Shown here: in pieces, positions 1 to 7,212 of the stretch
How positions within the stretch are numbered: position 1 is the first letter of the stretch
Layout: every line of letters starts with the position of its first letter
Assembly: GCA_937916485.1 (NCBI GenBank)
Contig: CALFSV010000075.1
Coordinates: 1 to 14,311 of the forward strand
DNA from: an uncultured Paracoccaceae bacterium
Lineage (GTDB): Bacteria > Pseudomonadota > Alphaproteobacteria > Rhodobacterales > Rhodobacteraceae
DNA length: 14,311 nucleotides
Reading direction: 5' to 3'
Program-made: the position numbers and the translations under genes
The notes under the pieces: model-generated
Database searches by the model: none
What the model was told of the DNA's origin: nothing
What the model saw: only the letters and a program-made list of their open reading frames with translations

Positions 1-346
1 CACCTACAGTTAAGCTGGACAATTTGATGTGCGCGCCAAGTCTTGTAAAATTTCGGGTCAAAGGAAGGAATTCGAACGCCAAACTCCACGGCAAGTCGAA
101 TGATTTTGGGGCCGCGAAATCTAAGACAGAGAATTTCTGAGCATGGCCCGTGGGTATGATGCGGATGCAAAGGCCATGTTGCCAGAGGTAGTGCATTCTA
201 CGCGCCCTGAAACGACCATCATCCAAGAAATCGCCAATCGTGATTGTCTTGTACCCATTTTCAAAAGGCGCGGCTGAGTGTAGAGGCGTACGAACCAAAC
301 TCGCGGCAATCTCGGAAGAACGATCGCGCCAAAGGTTTGGCTTTGC
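1..346. other. Left-end stretch without a convincing gene
   Basis: No long reading frame here looks like a known protein. The longest minus-strand frame (about 121-363) has a composition typical of a shadow frame and overlaps the start of the LysR gene. One short plus-strand frame is listed separately (143-277). Transcription of the regulator at 347 probably starts in this stretch, but I see no clear -35/-10 pair. Confidence 0.5.
143..277 (+). CDS. Short hypothetical ORF, possible gene remnant (44 aa)
   Basis: An ATG frame of 44 codons ends in TGA at 275-277; the same frame is open back to a TAA at 122-124. The peptide begins MARGYDADAKAMLPEVV and ends IFKRRG, and its composition resembles a soluble protein more than random translation. 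There is no good Shine-Dalgarno sequence ahead of the ATG and I recognise no family. It could be the degraded tail of an older gene, a small protein, or chance. Low confidence. Confidence 0.15.
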   Translation: MARGYDADAKAMLPEVVHSTRPETTIIQEIANRDCLVPIFKRRG

Positions 347-1309
347 GTGGAGGTGGAACACATTCTGGGTAAGAGCTTTCAAAAGGGCATCACACTTCGG
401 CACTTGCGTGCACTCGTTGCACTCTCAGATCTGAAATTGGTCGCGCGTGTGTCTGAAGCGCTTGGCGTGACGCAGCCAGCCGTGTCGAAACAGATTGCCG
501 AGTTGGAAAAAATCGTCGGTATGCCTGTTGTCACTCGCGACCGCAACAGGCTTTACCTTACACCAGTTGGCGTCCGTCTTGCAGATCATGCACGTCTTGC
601 ACTTGGCCAACTTGATCGCGCAGCCTTTGACATTGAGGCGATGACAAGTGGGGTGTCCGGCTCTGTCTCTGTCGGCGTGGTTAGTTCAGTCGCTCCCACC
701 CTGTTGCCTGGCACCATTGAGCTGTTCAAGCGCAGCACGCCGCAGGCAAACGTGTCCGTTTCCGAGGGCCATTTTGTTGAACTATTGCCCCAGCTTGAGG
801 CCGGCGCGCTGGATATGGTCATCGCGAGAATTTGGCAGCCTCAGGAATTGGCCGGGATTGACCAAATGGCCTTGTTCTCGGAACCGATCGTTGTTGTCGC
901 CGGGCGCGATCATCCGCTTTTGCAAGGGGAGGACGTGTCATGGGCGGACGTCGCAAGCTATCCTTGGATATTGCCCCAACCGAATTCAGTCGCACGTCAG
1001 GCGGTGGATGCCCTTTTTGCAGCAAATGGCTTGCCTCCTCCCAATAATACAGTCGCGTCTTTGTCAATTGCCCTGAACCTTGAACTACTCCGGGCGATGC
1101 CTGCGCTTGGATTCCTCCCGCAGCGGCTTGCGCAGGCGCAGGCCGCGCGGGGCGAAACCGTGATCCTGCCCCTTGATACACGTGACTTGCTGTCAGAAGC
1201 GCGCTGTTTTTGGCGCAAAGACAAGGCTTCGCAGAATGCAACGCTGGCTTTGTTCCTCAAGTGCCTGCGGCAAACCACTGAGGACTCCAAAACCATTCCT
1301 TTTGGTTAA
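347..1309 (+). CDS. LysR-type transcriptional regulator, probable regulator of the malonate cluster
   Basis: This is a full-length LysR-family DNA-binding regulator (320 aa from the GTG at 347). The N-terminal winged helix-turn-helix covers about residues 17-75 and includes ALGVTQPAVSKQIAELE (38-54). From about residue 105 on there is a type-2 periplasmic-binding-like effector domain (SGSVSVGVVSSVAP onward). The start is uncertain. GTG 347 and GTG 353 are both in frame, and a good GGAGG lies at 349-353, which would better serve a start a few codons downstream, where only rare start codons (ATT, CTG) exist. The gene runs in the same direction as the amidase, 117 bp away. Known rhizobial and Klebsiella malonate systems use GntR- or LysR-type regulators; assigning this protein to malonate, or a malonate derivative, as effector rests on its position only. 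Confidence 0.9.
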   Translation: MEVEHILGKSFQKGITLRHLRALVALSDLKLVARVSEALGVTQPAVSKQIAELEKIVGMPVVTRDRNRLYLTPVGVRLADHARLALGQLDRAAFDIEAMTSGVSGSVSVGVVSSVAPTLLPGTIELFKRSTPQANVSVSEGHFVELLPQLEAGALDMVIARIWQPQELAGIDQMALFSEPIVVVAGRDHPLLQGEDVSWADVASYPWILPQPNSVARQAVDALFAANGLPPPNNTVASLSIALNLELLRAMPALGFLPQRLAQAQAARGETVILPLDTRDLLSEARCFWRKDKASQNATLALFLKCLRQTTEDSKTIPFG

Positions 1310-1426
1310 TGTTTCTGGCGAAGGTTTCACTATTCTCTAGGCGGATCACCTCTTACCATAACCAAACACGCGGTTTGGGAGGGCTAGGGTGTCAATTCGA
1401 ACATTTGCGATAACGGGTATTAGACT
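1310..1426 (+). promoter_or_regulatory. Intergenic region upstream of the amidase operon, with a dyad
   Basis: This 117-bp gap separates the LysR gene from the amidase gene. It carries a perfect inverted repeat, CCAAAC (1362-1367), a 5-nt spacer, then GTTTGG (1373-1378), about 50 bp before the amidase start. The dyad could be an operator for the LysR protein or a weak transcript-end hairpin for lysR; no T-run follows, so I favour the operator reading. No clear sigma-70 promoter can be picked by eye. The role is inferred from position. Confidence 0.35.
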
Positions 1427-2956
1427 TTGAGCGGCGACGCGCTTCTTGCGCGATCTGCCTGTGAGGTCCTTGCAGCCTTCAAGGCTCGGGCTTTGACACC
1501 AAGTGCTTACTTGGATGCCTGTCTCGAGCAAATTTCGCACTTCAATCCCAAGATAAACGCCATTGCCGCAATGGATATCGAGAGCGCCATTGCTTGCGCT
1601 ACGGCCGCAACACAACGTTGGCAAGACGGATGCCCGATGGGGCCGCTCGACGGGTTGCCGATTGGCGTGAAGGATTTGCAGAACACCAAAGGCTTGTTGA
1701 CCACCCATGGCAGTATCCGGGCGCGGGGATACATCCCTGAAAGCGATATGCCGATGGTTGCGCGTCTGCGGGCGGCGGGCGCTATCATTCTGGCAAAGAC
1801 AAATGTTCCCGAAATGGGGGCTGGCGGAAACAGTCGCAATCGGGTTTGGGGTGCGACGGGTAATCCCTTTGGTGCCAATCTCATTGCGGGTGGCTCGTCT
1901 GGTGGCTCTGCCGCGGCACTTGCGGCCAACTTCTTGCCACTGTGTACAGGTTCGGACACGGGTGGGTCGCTTCGCATGCCTGCCGCACTTTGTGGAGTGG
2001 TGGGCTACCGGCCCTCTGTTGACGTGATCGCCCATCCCACACGTCCCTTGGGTTGGTCAGGCATTTCGGTACTTGGCCCAATGGCGCGTACGGTTGATGA
2101 TCTGACGCTGATGCTGGACGTGTGTAAGGGATATCACGCTGATGATCCGCTATCCGCGCCCTCTGTCACCGGCCGTTTCGCCGAGTTACCATCCACAAAC
2201 TTAAAAGACCTGCGCGTTGGATTCAGCGAAGACTTTGGTGGCGCGCCGGTCGAGCAAAGCATCCGAGAGACGTTCCGCGCGCGCCTTGAAGTGCTTCGTC
2301 CGCAGGTCAAGGAATGCCGCGCAGCAGATCTCGACCTTGGTGACATGGACCGCTGTTTCGATATTCTACGGGCCGAGAGTTTTGGCGTGGCCTTCGGCGA
2401 GGCCGTGGCACAGGACCCCGACAGCTTTGGGGCGCATATCAAGGATAATGTTGCCCTTGGGCAAACCATGTCACTCGCCGATCGTGGTTGGGCTCATGCC
2501 GAACAAACCCAGATCTTGCGCAAATTCAACGCGCTGATGGCAGAGTTTGATGTGATCGTTTTACCAACATCGCCAGTCTCGCCGTTTGCCTGGACAGAAC
2601 CCTATGCCGACGTCATCGACGGGCAGAAGATGGACATTTATTACCGCTGGCTTGCGCTCTGCTATCGGGGCTCCTTGGCGGGTGGACCGTCGATCACGCT
2701 GCCTTGTGGACGCGACGCCGCTGGAATGCCGTTCGGCCTTCAGGTTTTAGGACCGATTCGCGGAGATTATGGGTTGCTCAGCGCTGCAAAAGCGATGGAA
2801 GGCCTTTTTGAGCACTCAGAACAGACGAACCGGCCTTTGGCTGATTTGGAAAGGCTCCCTCACTCGGATGTCGATCTGCGGTCTATTGTGACACATCCAG
2901 CCGATCTGAGCGCAGGCCTTGCGACCCCAAACGCCACTCTACGGACGGCGGTGTAA
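1427..2956 (+). CDS. Amidase-signature family hydrolase, candidate malonate-releasing amidase
   Basis: The protein (509 aa) belongs to the amidase-signature superfamily, which hydrolyses C-N amide bonds with a Ser-cisSer-Lys triad. All three residues are visible: Lys82 in GLPIGVKD, cis-Ser157 in GGSSGGSA, and nucleophile Ser181 in SDTGGS. The 24-residue spacing between the two serines matches malonamidase E2 of Bradyrhizobium. The length is usual for the wider family but longer than malonamidase E2 (about 412 aa). The start must be TTG 1427 or later, because an in-frame TAG lies at 1421-1423; the ribosome-binding site is weak. The stop is one base from the start of the TRAP large-subunit gene, implying coupled translation. 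There is no signal peptide, so it acts in the cytoplasm. Context with matA and matB suggests it frees malonate from malonamate, ureidomalonate or a similar amide. Substrate in this superfamily cannot be read from the motifs, so this is inference. Confidence 0.9.
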   Translation: MSGDALLARSACEVLAAFKARALTPSAYLDACLEQISHFNPKINAIAAMDIESAIACATAATQRWQDGCPMGPLDGLPIGVKDLQNTKGLLTTHGSIRARGYIPESDMPMVARLRAAGAIILAKTNVPEMGAGGNSRNRVWGATGNPFGANLIAGGSSGGSAAALAANFLPLCTGSDTGGSLRMPAALCGVVGYRPSVDVIAHPTRPLGWSGISVLGPMARTVDDLTLMLDVCKGYHADDPLSAPSVTGRFAELPSTNLKDLRVGFSEDFGGAPVEQSIRETFRARLEVLRPQVKECRAADLDLGDMDRCFDILRAESFGVAFGEAVAQDPDSFGAHIKDNVALGQTMSLADRGWAHAEQTQILRKFNALMAEFDVIVLPTSPVSPFAWTEPYADVIDGQKMDIYYRWLALCYRGSLAGGPSITLPCGRDAAGMPFGLQVLGPIRGDYGLLSAAKAMEGLFEHSEQTNRPLADLERLPHSDVDLRSIVTHPADLSAGLATPNATLRTAV

Positions 2957-2957
2957 C

Positions 2958-4241
2958 ATGTGGCTGATCCCGATCATCTTTGTTTTACTGCTGATCAGCG
3001 GAACGGCCTTTGCCTATCTGATGGGCGCTGTGTCTGTCGTGACCTTCGTCGCGGCCGACAAAAGTCAGTTCCTGTCGATCTTGCCCCAACGCATCTTTGC
3101 CCAACTAGACGTCTTCGCCTTCATGGCGATGCCGCTCTTTATCCTGACAGCAGAGATAATGAGCCGTGCCGGAGTAACGCGCAGCCTGATCGATTTTGCG
3201 ATGGCCATAGTGGGTCGGTTTCGTGGCGGCCTGGGACATGTGAATATCCTCACAAGCGTCTTTTTTGCGGGCATCTCAGGATCGGCGATCGCGGACAGTG
3301 CCGCTTTGTCGCGTACATTCGTGCCTGAAATGAAAGCACGCGGTTATGACCCTTACTATGCGGGTGCCATCACCGCGGCATCGTCGATGATCGGGCCGAT
3401 CATCCCGCCATCGATAATCATGATCATCTACGGTGGTCTGACAGGGGCATCCGTTGCGGCGCTATTCATCGCCGGAGTCGTCCCCGGACTGCTGCTTGCG
3501 GCAGCGCTAATGATCCTCAATGCAGTCATTGCGCACATCAAAGGGCACCCTGGCGGTGCGTCTGACGATTTGCCGCGATTCTTGCCAAGCCTGCTGAACG
3601 CGGCACCGGCACTGTGTCTGCCTGTCGTGATCCTTGGCTCACTAGTGTTCGGATTGGCGACGCCGACGGAAGGGTCAGCCATTGCAGTCTTTTTCGCGCT
3701 CATGGCGGGCCAATTTTACAAAGGCTTGAACTGGAAGATGATCTTTGACGCGGTTGAGGCCACGGCAAAGATGACGGGCACGATCTTTATCATTCTCGCC
3801 GCTATTTCGGTTCTGGGGTATCTGGCGGGCCAACTGGGCTGGTCACAGGCTCTTGCAACATGGGTCGACTCGTTCGGACTTACAGGGACAAAATACCTGT
3901 TTTTCCTCGTTTGCATCTTCCTGATCGCGGGGATGTTCATGGATACACCCGTAGCCCTGACCCTGTTGATCCCGCTATTTGCACCACAAGCCCTGGAGCA
4001 AGGCATAAGCCCAATCCAACTGGGCATCGTCTTGTGCTTTAACCTATGCGTCGGTTTGATTACGCCGCCCTTGGGCAAATGCCTGGTGGTTGTGTCGGCG
4101 TTGACAAACCTCAACTACTGGCGGCTGGCATTCGCTTCGCTGCCCTTCATTTTCGTACAGGTGCTGTTGTTGCTTGCGTTGGTCTATTGGCCGGCACTTA
4201 GCCTCACATTGCCTCGCCTGTTCGGATTTTCTGTGAACTAA
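2958..4241 (+). CDS. dctM: TRAP transporter large membrane subunit (DctM/MatM-like)
   Basis: This integral inner-membrane protein (427 aa, normal for DctM) has about 12 predicted hydrophobic segments and forms the ion-driven transport channel of a TRAP system. Family motifs include MAMPLFILTAEIMSRAG, SVFFAGISGSAIADSAAL, AASSMIGPIIPPSI and MDTPVALTLLIPLFAP. ATG 2958 gives a sensible start directly in the first membrane helix (WLIPIIFVLLLISG) and sits one base after the amidase stop; the ribosome-binding site is weak (GGCGG), consistent with translational coupling. It needs the binding protein at 4265 and the small subunit at 5296. The gene comes first in this TRAP set, whereas P-Q-M is the common order. 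The substrate is probably malonate or a related dicarboxylate, by comparison with rhizobial MatPQM and by its matAB neighbours. Confidence 0.94.
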   Translation: MWLIPIIFVLLLISGTAFAYLMGAVSVVTFVAADKSQFLSILPQRIFAQLDVFAFMAMPLFILTAEIMSRAGVTRSLIDFAMAIVGRFRGGLGHVNILTSVFFAGISGSAIADSAALSRTFVPEMKARGYDPYYAGAITAASSMIGPIIPPSIIMIIYGGLTGASVAALFIAGVVPGLLLAAALMILNAVIAHIKGHPGGASDDLPRFLPSLLNAAPALCLPVVILGSLVFGLATPTEGSAIAVFFALMAGQFYKGLNWKMIFDAVEATAKMTGTIFIILAAISVLGYLAGQLGWSQALATWVDSFGLTGTKYLFFLVCIFLIAGMFMDTPVALTLLIPLFAPQALEQGISPIQLGIVLCFNLCVGLITPPLGKCLVVVSALTNLNYWRLAFASLPFIFVQVLLLLALVYWPALSLTLPRLFGFSVN

Positions 4242-4264
4242 CCAAAACTTAGGGAGGATGACAA

Positions 4265-5239
4265 ATGAAACTCAAGGCACTTACATTAGCGGCATTGCTC
4301 GCAATGGCCACGTCTGCAACTGCAGAGGTCAAAATTGCACTGGACAGTGCACCGGATCTGGAAACATCCGGTTCATACAACTGGGCATTTGCCTTTGGCA
4401 ATGCGCTCAAGGAAGCGGGTATGGACGTGCGTGAAATGCCACGCGGCTCTGTCGGCAATGAGGCCGAGAAATTCGATCAGGTCTCGACTGGCTTGCTGGA
4501 AATCTCGCTGTCAGATGTGCGCGCTGTGGCGCAGGTTGATCCGTTTATCTACGGGGTTCGCCTGCCCTACATTTTCTCGGACATCGAGCACATGGACCGC
4601 GCCTTGGCTGCGGGCGATGTTTACAACCGCATCAATGAAAACCTAGCAGAGCAGGACGCTATCCTCTTGGCACTGGCACCGCTTGGACCTGCGTCCGGCG
4701 TGATTACCACAACCCAAGCTGTGCGCTCTCCAGCGGACATGGCTTCGCTGCGGATGCGCGCCTTGGACGATGCGCAGATTGCGATGTATCAAGCGTGGGG
4801 CTCCAGCGGTACGATCGTGCCTTGGGGTGAAGTCCCGGCTGGCCTGCAAACGGGCGTTATTGACGGCTATCTCAATTCGCCCTTCGTGCCAGTGATGTTT
4901 GGTCAAACAGATTTCATCAAGAACTTTGCCGATGCAGATGTGATCTGGCCACTGCGGGCAGTTATTGCCTCCAAAGACTGGTATGATGGGCTGTCAGATA
5001 CAGATCGCGCAAGCGTTGATGCCGCTGTCGTCACTGCAGATGCAGCCGCACGTGAATGGCTCGCGGCAGCATCGGTAAACGGGTTGCTGGCGCTTGAGGA
5101 AAAGGGCGTGACAGTACAGCGCCTTACGCCAGAAGAGCGTGCAGTCTTCCGTGAGGCATCTCTGCCGGTCTACGATTCAGACCTGATGACAGCAGAGGAT
5201 ACCGCGCTGTGGAAGAAACTGTCTGACGAGAACCGCTAA
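4265..5239 (+). CDS. dctP: TRAP transporter periplasmic substrate-binding protein (DctP/MatP-like)
   Basis: This secreted solute receptor (324 aa, family-typical) delivers the substrate to the membrane subunits. Residues 1-20 form a classical Sec signal peptide with a Lys-rich start, a hydrophobic core and ATSATA before a likely cleavage at Ala20-Glu21. The mature part shows DctP features: an early strand (VKIALDSAPD), the RMRALDD segment with Arg165 at the position of the conserved carboxylate-binding arginine, and the PWGEVPAGLQTGVIDG stretch typical of the family. A strong AGGGAGGA (4251-4258) precedes ATG 4265. The gap from the large-subunit gene is 23 bp, and a strong hairpin follows the gene. 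The conserved arginine supports an organic acid ligand. Malonate is inferred from the neighbours; a malonate derivative such as malonamate is also possible. Confidence 0.93.
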   Translation: MKLKALTLAALLAMATSATAEVKIALDSAPDLETSGSYNWAFAFGNALKEAGMDVREMPRGSVGNEAEKFDQVSTGLLEISLSDVRAVAQVDPFIYGVRLPYIFSDIEHMDRALAAGDVYNRINENLAEQDAILLALAPLGPASGVITTTQAVRSPADMASLRMRALDDAQIAMYQAWGSSGTIVPWGEVPAGLQTGVIDGYLNSPFVPVMFGQTDFIKNFADADVIWPLRAVIASKDWYDGLSDTDRASVDAAVVTADAAAREWLAAASVNGLLALEEKGVTVQRLTPEERAVFREASLPVYDSDLMTAEDTALWKKLSDENR

Positions 5240-5245
5240 TCAATT

Positions 5246-5278
5246 GGGCGGGCCGTCTCCTGCGGCCCGCCCCCTTTT
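5246..5278 (+). terminator. GC-rich hairpin after dctP: partial terminator or mRNA-stabilising element
   Basis: A perfect 10-bp stem, GGGCGGGCCG (5246-5255) paired with CGGCCCGCCC (5263-5272), has a 7-nt loop and is followed by CCTTTT (to 5278). It lies inside the operon, 6 bp after the dctP stop and before dctQ. Such hairpins usually protect the upstream message or stop part of transcription, giving more binding protein than membrane subunits. The T-run is short, so read-through into dctQ and matAB is expected. Confidence 0.75.
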
Positions 5279-5295
5279 GAAATCGGAGTTTGAAG

Positions 5296-5823
5296 TTGCG
5301 CCATTTCATCATCAGCACCAGTGACCGCTTGCATCTCGTGATGCGCCGGACTGCCGTTTTCGCAGTCTGTCTTATGTTCATGACGGTCGTTGTGCAGATC
5401 ATCGCGCGCTATGTCTTCTCTTCGCCTCCTGTCTGGACCGAAGATGTCGCCCGCTACGCGATGGTGTGGACCGGACTGCTGGGCGCGACATTGTCGTTCA
5501 AGACGCAGTCGGATGCTGTGTTGATGCAAAGCGTCTTTCCCGATCCACCTCATGTCTTGGCGTTCTTCGCAAAAGCAGTTCAAAGTGCTGCGGTGCTGAC
5601 CTTTATTCTGCCGGTCATCTATTTTTGCTTCATCGGCCTGAAGGGCGGTTTCGCAAAGGGCTATCTGGCACGCCAGTCTGGCCTGACCGCCGATACCCTT
5701 GGCATCCCAATGGTATGGATATCTGTGGCGGTACCTGTGTCGATGATTATCATTCTCATTCACCTTTTTGCGCGGTGGGCCGGAGACGATGCACCCGAAG
5801 ATGCGGCTGCTCAACTTGATTGA
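5296..5823 (+). CDS. dctQ: TRAP transporter small membrane subunit (DctQ/MatQ-like)
   Basis: The protein (175 aa) has four membrane segments (about 18-40, 52-70, 89-113 and 136-160), as expected for DctQ, the small subunit that pairs with the large TRAP channel subunit. The family signature is present: an aromatic Arg-Tyr-Val-Phe end to helix 1, then VWTEDVARYAMVWTGLLGA (47-65). Two TTG starts are possible, at 5290 and 5296. GGAG at 5285-5288 is 7 nt from TTG 5296 but only 1 nt from TTG 5290, so I chose 5296. The gene follows the 5246-5278 hairpin and is 89 bp ahead of matA. It probably shares the substrate of the other two TRAP subunits. Confidence 0.9.
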   Translation: MRHFIISTSDRLHLVMRRTAVFAVCLMFMTVVVQIIARYVFSSPPVWTEDVARYAMVWTGLLGATLSFKTQSDAVLMQSVFPDPPHVLAFFAKAVQSAAVLTFILPVIYFCFIGLKGGFAKGYLARQSGLTADTLGIPMVWISVAVPVSMIIILIHLFARWAGDDAPEDAAAQLD

Positions 5824-5912
5824 ATTACCTGCCATTTGGCAGAGGCGTTCAAAGCGATTGCCGATCTCCGTCATGTTGATCCAAACGTTCACTCATTGGA
5901 TTTTTTGTCTCG
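5824..5912 (+). promoter_or_regulatory. Gap between dctQ and matA with a short dyad
   Basis: This 89-bp gap holds a small inverted repeat, CTGCCA-TT-TGGCAG (5829-5842), directly after the dctQ stop. It has no T-run and is too short for a confident terminator. It may be a regulatory dyad or a minor processing hairpin. The ribosome-binding site for matA is poor (TTGGA about 12 nt upstream), suggesting modest translation. Confidence 0.2.
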
Positions 5913-7202
5913 ATGGCGCAGCAGAGTTTTCTAAGTGAGATTCTTGCCAGAGTGGCAGGGGAGGGGCGCAGCCTAACAGAAGCGCCAGTGGATGTGTCTG
6001 ACAGGCTGATATCGTTGTGTCATTCGCTAATCCACGACCGTAGTGAGGCTGCGGGATTGATGATATCCCGTCAAATTCTTGATCTATACGCAGCCTCGAA
6101 GAGCGATGAGCGCGCAGCCTTCTTTCTTGCTGTCAGCCAGGAATTCGGGCCGGATGAAGATGCGTTGAGTGACGCTATAAGTTCATGGAAACCTGGAAAC
6201 ATTGATACTGCACGCGCGCTGCATTTTGCGGCTGAGCCACGGACGCAAGAGCTGATACGCACGATCAACCGAGTCCCTGGTGCGACGGCAGAACTGGTCG
6301 CGATGCGCGCCGATCTGCTGACCCATGCGAAACAGACCCCACAGCTGCGCGGGCTGGACGCGGATTTTCAGCATCTCTTTGCATCATGGTTCAACCGTGG
6401 ATTTCTGGAGATGCGCCAGATCGACTGGTCAACGCCAGCACAGATTCTGGAAAAGATCATCACTTATGAGGCGGTCCACGAGATCGCCGATTGGGATGAT
6501 TTGCGCCAGCGTGTCGGCGACCCGGACCGTATGCTCTTTGCCTTCTTTCACCCGGCCATGCCGGATGATCCTCTGATCTTTGTCGAGGTCGCCTTGCTTA
6601 GCGAGATACCCAATGCAATTGGCCCGATCCTTGCGGTCGATCGTGAACTGACCGATCCCGAGACCGCAACCGTCGCAACCTTCTATTCGATCTCCAATTG
6701 CCACGCGGGTCTGCGTGGGGTCTCGTTCGGGAACTTCCTGATCAAACAGGTTGTCGCGGAACTGCAAAAACTGCGTCCGACCCTAAAGACGTTCGTGACG
6801 CTCTCACCGGTGCCGGGCCTTAGAAAGTGGATCGCGCAGTCCTTGGAGAGCGGCGATCCATTGTTAAGCGATTCCGACAAGGCGGCACTCAGCTCCCTTG
6901 ATGAAACCGAACGACCAGACAATGCCCTTGCCGCCAAGCTCACCGCGCGCTTTCTAACTCAGGCAAAAAGGGAGCCCGGAACGACAGCTGATCCAGTGGC
7001 ACATTTCCATCTGGGCAACGGCGCGACCCTTTTGGGCGTGCATCCAAGCGCGGATCTAAGTCCTCGCGGCATCGGCAACTCATGGGGGGTGATGGTCAAT
7101 TACCTCTATGACGGCGACAAGATCGAACAAAACCACCAAGCCTATTCAAGCAATTACGACGTGTCTGTATCGCCCGGCGTGGCCGCACTGGCCAAGACGT
7201 AG
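5913..7202 (+). CDS. matA: Malonyl-CoA decarboxylase
   Basis: The product (429 aa) decarboxylates malonyl-CoA to acetyl-CoA and CO2 in the cytoplasm, the second step of malonate assimilation by the MatAB route. It has the family's two parts: a helical N-terminal domain (about 1-165) and a C-terminal GNAT-fold catalytic domain. Visible family blocks are GLRGVSFGNFLIKQVV (266-281), TLSPVPGLRKW (296-306) and HFHLGNGA (364-371). By comparison with human MCD, Ser298 and His366 are the likely catalytic pair. ATG 5913 is the first usable start after an in-frame TGA at 5877. The length is close to rhizobial MatA and shorter than the human enzyme, which carries a targeting extension. The stop codon lies within the ribosome-binding site of matB, a 10-bp gap, so the two are co-translated. 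The family call is firm. Confidence 0.95.
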   Translation: MAQQSFLSEILARVAGEGRSLTEAPVDVSDRLISLCHSLIHDRSEAAGLMISRQILDLYAASKSDERAAFFLAVSQEFGPDEDALSDAISSWKPGNIDTARALHFAAEPRTQELIRTINRVPGATAELVAMRADLLTHAKQTPQLRGLDADFQHLFASWFNRGFLEMRQIDWSTPAQILEKIITYEAVHEIADWDDLRQRVGDPDRMLFAFFHPAMPDDPLIFVEVALLSEIPNAIGPILAVDRELTDPETATVATFYSISNCHAGLRGVSFGNFLIKQVVAELQKLRPTLKTFVTLSPVPGLRKWIAQSLESGDPLLSDSDKAALSSLDETERPDNALAAKLTARFLTQAKREPGTTADPVAHFHLGNGATLLGVHPSADLSPRGIGNSWGVMVNYLYDGDKIEQNHQAYSSNYDVSVSPGVAALAKT

Positions 7203-7212
7203 AGGAAGTCGC

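Noticed and set aside
1346..2035. 229-codon minus-strand frame opposite the amidase
   Set aside because: It is rich in Arg, His and Cys, typical of antisense shadow translation of GC-rich genes, and the + strand amidase motifs are unambiguous.
5236..5892. 218-codon minus-strand frame opposite dctQ
   Set aside because: It is His/Arg/Asp-rich shadow translation, and dctQ on the + strand has the expected membrane helices and signature.
7108..7212. Longer form of MatB starting at 7108
   Set aside because: It would overlap matA by 95 bases, and the extra residues do not resemble MatB. ATG 7213 has a proper GAGGA site and starts where MatB proteins start.
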